In this document: positions 1-5,115 of the stretch, piece after piece
Layout: the number at the start of each line of letters is the position of its first letter
Position numbering within the stretch: the stretch's first letter is position 1
Assembly: GCA_002431905.1 (NCBI GenBank)
Contig: DJER01000014.1
Coordinates: 1,027-11,033, forward strand
Source: Christensenella sp. UBA5893
GTDB taxonomy: Bacteria > Bacillota > Clostridia > Christensenellales > UBA1242
DNA: 10,007 nucleotides
Direction: 5' to 3'
The notes under the pieces: model-generated
The model's input: the letters and a program-made list of their open reading frames with translations, nothing else
Databases searched by the model: none
What the model was told of the DNA's origin: nothing
Translations under genes and position numbers: made by a program

Positions 1-76
1 GCTTATCGCAGCTTGTCACGTCCTTCTTCGGCGCCTAGTGCCAAGGCATCCACCATATGCTCTTTGTAGCTTAATC
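1..76 (-). rRNA. 23S ribosomal RNA, 5' end (partial)
   Basis: Read on the minus strand, this is the conserved first domain of bacterial 23S rRNA: a GATTAAG start, then GGTGGATGCCTTGGCACTAG, then GAAGGACGTG and CTGCGATAAGC. The 5' end is placed at about 76 by matching GATTAAG to the GGTTAAG start of well-known 23S genes. Only the first ~76 nt are present; the rest lies off the left edge. The TTGGCACTAGG variant is of the Firmicutes kind. No 16S 3' end (anti-SD GGATCACCTCCTTT) occurs upstream within the window, so the usual 16S-ITS-23S order is not seen. Confidence 0.96.
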
Positions 77-295
77 TATTTCTTAGGTATATACGATTGA
101 TTCTTAGCATTTTTGCTTTCTTAATCTAACTTTGTTAATCTCTCTTTAAAATTGTATTTGTAATTATGCATATTACACATTATATTACATCCAATATTTT
201 ACTGATATTTGATTATTCTAAATTATGCAGTTGTCAAGGTACTATTTGGAAGACTAAACATCTTCCTTATCGCAAGCACTCATTCGCTAACGACA
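77..295 (-). other. Pre-23S leader with boxA-like element
   Basis: This stretch lies between the putative 23S promoter and the mature 23S 5' end. On the minus strand it holds a GGAAGA/TCTTCC hairpin (248-266). About 5 nt later comes AGTACCTTGACAACT (229-243), which matches 11 of 15 bases of the Bacillus-type rRNA antitermination boxA (TGTTCTTTGAAAACT). An imperfect stem around AGCA-TTTT-TGCT sits near 98-125. The remaining bases are AT-rich and would carry the 5' strand of the pre-23S processing stalk, whose partner is outside the window. No tRNA is present. Calling it a primary leader rather than an internal 16S-23S spacer is inferred from the promoter just upstream. Confidence 0.6.
229..243 (-). 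promoter_or_regulatory. boxA-like rRNA antitermination site
   Basis: The minus strand reads AGTACCTTGACAACT, resembling the Firmicutes boxA found both in front of 16S and in the spacer before 23S, where NusB/S10 (NusE) bind the nascent RNA. Its place about 155 nt before the 23S start is normal for such a site. The assignment rests on similarity only. Confidence 0.55.
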
Positions 296-300
296 CGAGA

Positions 301-329
301 ATAATAACATATAGGGGGAAGGTAGTCAA
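301..329 (-). promoter_or_regulatory. Near-consensus SigA promoter for 23S rRNA
   Basis: On the minus strand the -35 is TTGACT (324-329), the spacer is exactly 17 bp (307-323), and the -10 is TATTAT (301-306). TTGACT with TATTAT is close to strong Firmicutes rrn promoters. Transcription would start near 294 and give a ~218-nt leader before 23S. Six T-tracts spaced by about one helical turn lie directly upstream. A good promoter here suggests that 23S is transcribed independently of any 16S gene. Confidence 0.7.
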
Positions 330-330
330 C

Positions 331-390
331 AAGTTTTTTAAAAATTTTTTAACATTTTTTAGCATTTTTGCCACTTTTTTTGATTTTTTG
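331..390 (-). promoter_or_regulatory. Phased A/T-tracts, probable curved UP-like region
   Basis: Six runs of 5-7 T on the plus strand (A-tracts on the promoter's coding strand) occupy 334-339, 345-350, 355-360, 365-369, 375-381 and 384-389. Their centres are about 8.5-11 bp apart, close to the helical repeat. They begin a few bases upstream of the -35 at 324-329. Phased A-tracts bend DNA, and A-rich sequence here can bind the RNA polymerase alpha subunit as an UP element. The activating role is inferred. Confidence 0.55.
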
Positions 391-431
391 TAAACACCCG
401 GTGTGATGTATGGACTTTTTGCCACTTTTTT
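365..431. repeat. Two direct copies of a 16-bp motif
   Basis: TTTTTGCCACTTTTTT occurs at 365-380 and again, identical, at 416-431, an offset of 51 bp (about five helical turns). Between them is the small inverted repeat ACACCCGGTGT (about 394-404), which is GC-rich against its surroundings. Fourteen of the bases (TTTGCCACTTTTTT) also form the 3' arm and U-tract of the proS terminator, but here no complementary 5' arm is nearby, so these copies are not terminators themselves. Confidence 0.6.
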
Positions 432-600
432 ATACTATTCATTATTAAACTTTTTTAAAAATTTTTTTAAATTTCCTTAAAACAGTCCCAAAACCTGACC
501 AAAAATTTCACTTCACATAAAAATTTTCAAAAAACTTTTAAAAAGTTGTTGACACGTTTTTTTACCCTTTTTCGACCACTATATTCCCCCTTTTACATTT
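432..600. other. AT-rich non-coding stretch, no gene seen
   Basis: This segment is mainly A and T runs. On the plus strand it contains TTGACA at about 549-554, but no -10 at proper spacing and no gene downstream in that direction, so I do not call a promoter. No tRNA, rRNA or credible reading frame is visible. Confidence 0.5.
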
Positions 601-601
601 T

Positions 602-655
602 CACATGCGTACGCGCGCACACGCGTGTATGTGTGTATACGCATACATATATATA
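602..655. repeat. 54-bp perfect alternating pyrimidine-purine tract (Z-DNA-prone)
   Basis: Every base from 602 to 655 alternates pyrimidine-purine without a break. The first part is rich in CG, CA and TG steps (607-635); the end is a TA run (648-655). It contains nested palindromes GCGTACGC (607-614), GCGCGC (613-618), ACACGCGTGT (619-628) and GTATAC (635-640), plus an outer inverted repeat ATGCGTA/TACGCAT (605-611 and 638-644). Such sequence, especially its CG/CA part, is classic for left-handed Z-DNA or cruciform formation under negative supercoiling. It is much more GC-rich than its flanks and is not coding. Confidence 0.85.
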
Positions 656-760
656 ATGTTATTATTTTGCAAGTTATGTTTACCAGAACATACCTATTTG
701 AAATATTTGTTATATTTTACCCAAATCTTTTGTTTACCTCATCGAATTTATTTATGTCAT
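656..760. other. AT-rich spacer without recognised features
   Basis: This is the spacer between the alternating tract and the alaS terminator. I see no gene, promoter pair or RNA structure that stands out. Confidence 0.5.
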
Positions 761-790
761 AAAAAAACTTCAAAGAATTTTCTTTGAAGC
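761..790 (-). terminator. Intrinsic terminator of alaS
   Basis: The minus strand gives a perfect 10-bp stem CTTCAAAGAA/TTCTTTGAAG (780-789 with 768-777) closed by a 2-nt loop, then seven U (761-767). It begins 8 nt after the alaS stop codon, so alaS transcription should end before the 23S promoter region. Confidence 0.9.
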
Positions 791-797
791 CTTTATC

Positions 798-2621
798 TTA
801 TTCTAATATTGCTTTTATTCTGCGAAGTCCAGAGCCACAACTTTCTTCTTTTGTGATTTTAAACTTTCCAAGTTCGCTTGTATTGTTTACATGAGGACCG
901 GTACAAATTTCTTTTGAAACATCTCCAATAAAGTAAACCGTCACATCGTCTGGATATCTTTCTATAAATTGATGTTCTGCTCCAATTTCAACAGCCTTTT
1001 CTTTTGACATTTCTTCTTTGTGGACACCCAAACCTTGTTTTATCCAATCATTTACAATGTCTTCAACTTTTTTAAGTTCTTCTTCTGTCATCTTGTGGTC
1101 ACATGGGAAGTCGAAACGCAATCTTTCTTCTGTTATATTTGAACCCATTTGGTGACTTTGCTTGCCAAGTACCAATTTTAGTGCAGCATTTAGCAAGTGA
1201 GTTGCTGTGTGGTATTTTGTTGCCATTACCCCAGTGTCGCCAAGTCCACTCTTAAATTCGCCCTTTTGAACAGCCTTTGATTTTTCTTGATGTTCACTGA
1301 ATGCTTTTTTGAAGCCTTCTTCATCAACAGTATAACCTTTTTCTTTTGCAAGTTCCATTGTCAATTCAATAGGGAACCCAAATGTATCATAAAGTCTAAA
1401 TGACGCTTTGCCGTTAATTTCTTTCTTAACATCTTCGCCACTTTCTTTGGCAAATTGAATATGTCTTTCAATCCCACCGATAACTTTGTCAAATTCTTTA
1501 AGTCCAAGATCAAGTGCTTTATTGAACTTGTCCATTTCCTTTTGAATTTCATCCAAGATATATTGTTCTTTTTCAACAAGAAGTGGATATGCAACATTAT
1601 ATACCTTTTCAATATATATTTTTGCAATTTCAATAAGTTCGCTTGAATCAAGATTTATTTTTCTTGCATGGCGAATTGCTCTACGCATTACTCTTCTCAA
1701 GATATATCCTGCTCCAACATTGCTTGGAACAATTCCGTTAATATCACCAATAAGCATAATTGTTGTACGCATATGGTCAGCAATTATACGCATTGACCTT
1801 GTTATTTCTTCATCTTCGTTATATTTTACATTAAGTTTTTGACACATATAGTCAATGACATCACTAAATAAATCAGTTTCATAAACATCGGTTAAGCCAT
1901 TTAGGAACATAAGCATTCTTTCAAAGCCAAAACCTGTGTCAACATTTTTGTTCTTGAGTGGTGCATAGCCATTTTCCAATTTCATATATTGAGTGTAAAC
2001 ATCGTTACCAATTTCAACATATCTATGGCATTTGCAATCAATATCGCAAGTGTCACAACATTTTTTATCCCAAAGTGGATAGAACCATTCATTGTCAGGA
2101 CCACAAGGAGTTCCAACAGTGCCTTCAAGTTCCCACCAGTTATCTTCTTTGCCTTTGTAATAGATATTTTCAGGTCTTATTCCAAGTGCCTTTAAATAAT
2201 TTGCAGTTTCTTCATCTCTTGGTGCACTTTCATCGCCAGCGAAAACTGTGCAACAAATTTTGTCTTTATCAAGTCCAAAAACTTTTGTTAATAAATCAAA
2301 TGTCCATTGAGTTTTTTCTTTTTTGAAATAATCGCCCAAACTCCAGTTTCCCATCATTTCAAAAAATGTGCAGTGGCTTGCATCTCCAACAGAATCAATA
2401 TCAACAGTTCTAACACAACCTTGAACATTGCAAAGTCTTGTTTTGCCACTTGGGTGTTTTGCTCCAAGAAGATATGGCATAAGTGGTTGCATACCTGCGA
2501 CATTAAACATAACACCCGTTGAACCATCGCCTATAAGTGATACAGCACCAATGTCAATATGTCCACGCTCTTTATAGAAATTTAACCAAGTTTCTCTTAA
2601 TTCTTTACTAGTAATTTTCAT
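798..2621 (-). CDS. alaS: Alanyl-tRNA synthetase, compact form
   Basis: Cytoplasmic class II synthetase that charges tRNA-Ala with alanine. The 607-aa protein has the class II catalytic core at the N-terminus (HCTFFEMMGNWSLGDYF near 83-99), a cysteine cluster CCDTCDIDCKCH (188-199) that may bind metal, motif 3 VDTGFGFER (227-235), and the helical tRNA-binding segment with RRVMRRAIRH (about 307-316). The editing domain follows, with zinc ligands HTATH (471-475) and C573/H577 in CTGPH, where CGGTH is usual. Typical bacterial AlaRS is about 850-900 aa. This one lacks the beta-barrel between core and editing domain and ends about 30 residues after the editing motif, so it also lacks the C-Ala domain. 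Similar short forms are known in some reduced or candidate-phylum bacteria. The start is supported by AAAGGA at 2628-2633, 6 nt upstream. It is a single-gene unit with its own promoter and terminator and no T-box leader. Confidence 0.96.
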   Translation of the reverse strand: MKITSKELRETWLNFYKERGHIDIGAVSLIGDGSTGVMFNVAGMQPLMPYLLGAKHPSGKTRLCNVQGCVRTVDIDSVGDASHCTFFEMMGNWSLGDYFKKEKTQWTFDLLTKVFGLDKDKICCTVFAGDESAPRDEETANYLKALGIRPENIYYKGKEDNWWELEGTVGTPCGPDNEWFYPLWDKKCCDTCDIDCKCHRYVEIGNDVYTQYMKLENGYAPLKNKNVDTGFGFERMLMFLNGLTDVYETDLFSDVIDYMCQKLNVKYNEDEEITRSMRIIADHMRTTIMLIGDINGIVPSNVGAGYILRRVMRRAIRHARKINLDSSELIEIAKIYIEKVYNVAYPLLVEKEQYILDEIQKEMDKFNKALDLGLKEFDKVIGGIERHIQFAKESGEDVKKEINGKASFRLYDTFGFPIELTMELAKEKGYTVDEEGFKKAFSEHQEKSKAVQKGEFKSGLGDTGVMATKYHTATHLLNAALKLVLGKQSHQMGSNITEERLRFDFPCDHKMTEEELKKVEDIVNDWIKQGLGVHKEEMSKEKAVEIGAEHQFIERYPDDVTVYFIGDVSKEICTGPHVNNTSELGKFKITKEESCGSGLRRIKAILE

Positions 2622-2642
2622 AATCTTTCCTTTAACGCATAA

Positions 2643-2671
2643 AGTTTACTACAACTTTAAAATTTTTTCAA
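2643..2671 (-). promoter_or_regulatory. Putative SigA promoter of alaS
   Basis: The minus strand reads TTGAAA (2666-2671), a 17-bp spacer, then TAAACT (2643-2648). Transcription would start near 2636, leaving a leader of only about 15 nt with the ribosome binding site near its 5' end. Background AT-richness makes the call tentative. Confidence 0.45.
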
Positions 2672-2698
2672 CAAAATTAACTATAAACACAAAAAGAG

Positions 2699-2727
2699 AA
2701 ATTTTGAAAAACTATTCTTCAAAATTT
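2699..2727. repeat. 10-bp perfect inverted repeat upstream of alaS
   Basis: AAATTTTGAA (2699-2708) and TTCAAAATTT (2718-2727) are exact inverse complements with a 9-bp centre. The repeat lies between the upstream gene's terminator and the alaS promoter. It could be a protein-binding site or a chance AT-rich palindrome. Confidence 0.4.
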
Positions 2728-2733
2728 TTGAAT

Positions 2734-2762
2734 AAAAAAGCAAGCACAATATTTATGCTTGC
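2734..2762 (-). terminator. Intrinsic terminator of the 219-aa gene
   Basis: On the minus strand the stem is GCAAGCA/TGCTTGC (2756-2762 with 2740-2746) with a 9-nt loop, followed by six U (2734-2739). It starts 7 nt after the stop codon at 2770. It separates this gene from alaS. Confidence 0.85.
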
Positions 2763-2769
2763 CTTTTGT

Positions 2770-3429
2770 TTAATAAGATAACTCATCCATCACTTCAGGT
2801 TCACCATCAATTATCTTTAATGATTCTGCCTTTTTATCAAATTTATTTTTTAGTTCCTTTATATTACAAACTTCATATTCTGTTTTGTTGTCTTTGTCTT
2901 GATTTGATTTTATATCTGAATTTACATCAATAACCCAATTTTTTGCACAGGTCTTTTGCATTTGCTTTGGAACAAACCATTCAAATTGTTTTACAATTCC
3001 ATTTACAAATTTTTTTGCATCTTTTAAGTCATCAATAAATAAAGATTTATCGCTTTTAACAAATTTTAAATAGCTATCGTAATATCCATCATCAACTTCC
3101 TTTACATAATCAACAAACTTATTCCCGAACTCTTTTGTTTGATAATACATTGCCATCAAGTCGTTATATGTTAATGGTTTACCATCCAATACCATAACAT
3201 CAGTTTTATCCTTGAAAACACATTTTAATGCTCTAAAAAAATTTGCTGACATCGCAAAATCATCTTTTGTTATTGCATTATATTTCAAATTCAAGTTTTT
3301 AAACAATTCTTTACTAAAAGGAATCGCATCTTTAGAGACCAAACAACCTTTTTTATTAACTGATTTGATTGTATCTAACACAACCTTTTTGATTGCGAGC
3401 TCAACTTCCTTTTCTTGTAAATTTTCCAT
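2770..3429 (-). CDS. Unrecognised 219-aa soluble protein
   Basis: I do not recognise the family. The protein is 219 aa, rich in Lys, Asp and Asn, with no signal peptide or membrane segment, so it is probably cytoplasmic. The N-terminal ~70 residues look helical (an ELAIKKVVLDTIKSV stretch). An aromatic middle part (about 92-155: MAMYYQ, DDGYYDSYLKF, FEWFVPKQ) also looks helical. The last ~50 residues are charged and low in hydrophobics, and probably flexible. Cysteines at 29, 70, 161 and 188 form no clear metal site. The start is supported by AAGGGAG (3436-3442), 6 nt upstream. It has a perfect consensus promoter and a good terminator, so it is likely a real and well-expressed gene. Its position between proS and alaS gives no firm hint of function. 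Confidence 0.85.
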   Translation of the reverse strand: MENLQEKEVELAIKKVVLDTIKSVNKKGCLVSKDAIPFSKELFKNLNLKYNAITKDDFAMSANFFRALKCVFKDKTDVMVLDGKPLTYNDLMAMYYQTKEFGNKFVDYVKEVDDGYYDSYLKFVKSDKSLFIDDLKDAKKFVNGIVKQFEWFVPKQMQKTCAKNWVIDVNSDIKSNQDKDNKTEYEVCNIKELKNKFDKKAESLKIIDGEPEVMDELSY

Positions 3430-3451
3430 ACACTACTCCCTTTTATATCTT

Positions 3452-3480
3452 ATTATAAATCAATATAAAATCATTGTCAA
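3452..3480 (-). promoter_or_regulatory. Perfect consensus SigA promoter (TTGACA-17-TATAAT)
   Basis: The minus strand has TTGACA (3475-3480), exactly 17 bp, then TATAAT (3452-3457). All 12 consensus bases match at optimal spacing. The start would be near 3445, about 15 nt before the start codon of the 219-aa gene. Confidence 0.85.
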
Positions 3481-3506
3481 GATTAAACATTTTTCATTTC
3501 TATATG

Positions 3507-3532
3507 TAAAAAAGTGGCAAATGCCACTCTTT
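3507..3532 (-). terminator. Intrinsic terminator of proS
   Basis: The minus-strand stem is AGTGGCA/TGCCACT (3522-3528 with 3513-3519), with the A/U flanks extending it, followed by a run of six U. It starts within about 5 nt of the proS stop codon at 3533-3535. Confidence 0.85.
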
Positions 3533-4957
3533 TTAATATTGAATACCCCACAAAACGATATGTTTTGCATCTTTTCCACAAACAACACATTTGTCGCCAT
3601 CTTTAACTTTTTCATCAAGAATACAACGACTTTTTGTTCCACGAATTTCTTTCATCTTTACTTCACAGTTTTCATCCCCACACCAAGGTGCTTTTACAAA
3701 CCCTGGGTGTTTTTCCATTATTTCTTTAACTTCATCAAATGTTTTTGCTGTGAATGTTAGTTCTTCCATTCTCTTTTTTGCTGTTTCATAAAGATTTGTT
3801 TGAATTTTATCCATCAAATCTTTTACTTCACTAACAATATCACAATCTTTTGAAACGTTGATTTTTTCTCTTGTGTCACGACGAGCAAGTGTGATTTGTC
3901 CATTGTCCAAATCTCTTTTCCCAATTTCAATACGAACTGGAATACCATTTACTTCGTGCTCTGCAAATTTAAAGCCCGGAGATTTTTCAGTTAGGTCAAC
4001 GAAAGAGATAATATCACTATCTAGCAATTTTTCATTGATGTCTTGGCAAAGTGAAATAACTTGTTCATCTGTCCCAATTGGAACAATGGCAACTTGCCTT
4101 GGTGCAATCTTTGGTGGCAGAACAAGTCCGTTTTCATCACTGTGAACCATAATAAGTCCACCAATCATTCTTGTTGTGCTACCCCAAGATGTTTGATATG
4201 CATATTCCCATTCATTGTTACGATTAAGGAATTTTATGTCATATGCCCTGCTAAATTTTTGTCCAAAATAGTGGCTTGTTGCACTTTGAAGTGCCACACC
4301 ATTATGCATAAGTGCTTCACAAGTGTAAGTTGTTTCTGCACCGGCAAACTTTTCTTTTTCTGTCTTTTGGCCGGTAATTACAGGAATTGCCAAATATTCT
4401 TCAAAAAAAGTTTTGTAAACATTTAGCATAGTTTCAGTTTCTTCAATTGCTTCTTGTGCCGATTCATGAATTGTGTGGCCTTCTTGCCACAAAAATTCAC
4501 GAGTACGAAGGAATGGTCTTGTTTCTTTTTCCCAACGCATAACACTGCACCATTGGTTATATTTTTTTGGCAAATCACGATATGATTTTACCTTTAATGC
4601 ATAGTAATCGCTAAACAAAGTTTCACTTGTTGGTCTTATTGCCAATCTTTCATCAAGTGTGTTTTGTCCACCAACTGTAACCCATGCACATTCAGGGGCA
4701 AAACCTTCAATAAGTTCTCCTTCCTTTTTTAGCAAACTTTCTGGGATAAGCATTGGCATATACACATTTTGATGCCCCAACTTTTTGAACATCTTGTCAA
4801 GTGTTGCTTGCATTTTTTCCCAAATTGCATATCCATTCGGTTCAAAAACAATACACCCCTTTGTGTTTGAATATTCAGCGAGTTTTGCAGCCTTTACAAC
4901 ATCTGTGTACCATTGTGCAAAATCTTCATCCCTTGGTGTTATTGCTTTATTTTTCAT
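3533..4957 (-). CDS. proS: Prolyl-tRNA synthetase, archaeal/eukaryotic type
   Basis: Charges tRNA-Pro with proline in the cytoplasm. At 474 aa it matches the short archaeal/eukaryotic-like (type 3) ProRS rather than the ~570-aa bacterial form with an inserted editing domain. Visible features are motif 1 around 58-75 (NVYMPMLIP), RPTSE (108-112), motif 2 starting RWEKETRPFLRTREF (141-155) and ending QEGHT (158-162), and motif 3 around TTRMIGG (261-267). The anticodon-binding domain runs from about 285 to 395. A C-terminal zinc domain has four cysteines (C426, C431, C457, C460), and the chain ends in the characteristic terminal tyrosine (WGIQY). No INS or separate trans-editing protein is seen here. 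The start is supported by GAGAGG at 4963-4968. It has its own promoter and terminator, divergent from the M16 peptidase gene. Confidence 0.97.
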   Translation of the reverse strand: MKNKAITPRDEDFAQWYTDVVKAAKLAEYSNTKGCIVFEPNGYAIWEKMQATLDKMFKKLGHQNVYMPMLIPESLLKKEGELIEGFAPECAWVTVGGQNTLDERLAIRPTSETLFSDYYALKVKSYRDLPKKYNQWCSVMRWEKETRPFLRTREFLWQEGHTIHESAQEAIEETETMLNVYKTFFEEYLAIPVITGQKTEKEKFAGAETTYTCEALMHNGVALQSATSHYFGQKFSRAYDIKFLNRNNEWEYAYQTSWGSTTRMIGGLIMVHSDENGLVLPPKIAPRQVAIVPIGTDEQVISLCQDINEKLLDSDIISFVDLTEKSPGFKFAEHEVNGIPVRIEIGKRDLDNGQITLARRDTREKINVSKDCDIVSEVKDLMDKIQTNLYETAKKRMEELTFTAKTFDEVKEIMEKHPGFVKAPWCGDENCEVKMKEIRGTKSRCILDEKVKDGDKCVVCGKDAKHIVLWGIQY

Positions 4958-4984
4958 TTTTTCCTCTCTTTTTAAATCTTTTTC

Positions 4985-5012
4985 ATTATATCACACAAAA
5001 CTATTTTTGCAA
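4985..5012 (-). promoter_or_regulatory. SigA promoter of proS with extended -10
   Basis: The minus strand reads TTGCAA (5007-5012), a 16-bp spacer, then TATAAT (4985-4990) preceded by TGA, which makes an extended -10 (TGN). The leader is only about 20 nt, with no room for a T-box. Confidence 0.7.
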
Positions 5013-5052
5013 CTTTTTTATTAGTAGATTAGTAAAATACAATATATGGGTA

Positions 5053-5081
5053 TTTACAAACCAATCAATTAGTGATAAAAT
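5053..5081 (+). promoter_or_regulatory. SigA promoter of the M16 peptidase gene
   Basis: TTTACA (5053-5058), a 17-bp spacer, then TAAAAT (5076-5081). Initiation would fall near 5088, about 28 nt before the ATG. The inverted repeat TTAGTG/CACTAA (5069-5074 and 5087-5092) flanks the -10 and could be an operator. Confidence 0.6.
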
Positions 5082-5115
5082 AATCACACTAAAAGGTTTT
5101 TACAAAGGAGAGTTT

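Noticed and set aside
166..393. 75-codon plus-strand open frame over the 23S leader and promoter
   Set aside because: It is antisense to the pre-23S leader and reads through T-tracts, with no ribosome binding site and no family resemblance.
549..590. Plus-strand TTGACA with TATATT as a promoter
   Set aside because: The spacing between the boxes is about 25 bp, and there is no plus-strand gene downstream.
605..787. 60-codon plus-strand open frame through the alternating tract
   Set aside because: Its start lies in the Y-R tract, its composition is odd (MRTRAHACMCVYAY), it has no ribosome binding site, and it ends inside the alaS terminator.
77..797. tRNA gene, 16S 3' end or replication origin
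   Set aside because: No cloverleaf with TTCGA/TTCAA arm and acceptor pairing, no anti-SD sequence, and no DnaA-box cluster (TTATCCACA type) was found.
2634..2698. T-box riboswitch upstream of alaS
   Set aside because: The space between the promoter and the start codon is about 15 nt and there is no T-box sequence (AGGGTGGNACCGCG).
3212..3760. 182-codon plus-strand open frame
   Set aside because: It is the antisense shadow of the 219-aa gene and the proS 3' end, crossing a terminator and a consensus promoter.
4801..5115. N-terminal extension of the M16 peptidase frame
   Set aside because: The open frame overlaps proS in antisense and crosses both promoters; ATG 5116 has a good ribosome binding site and starts exactly at the family homology.
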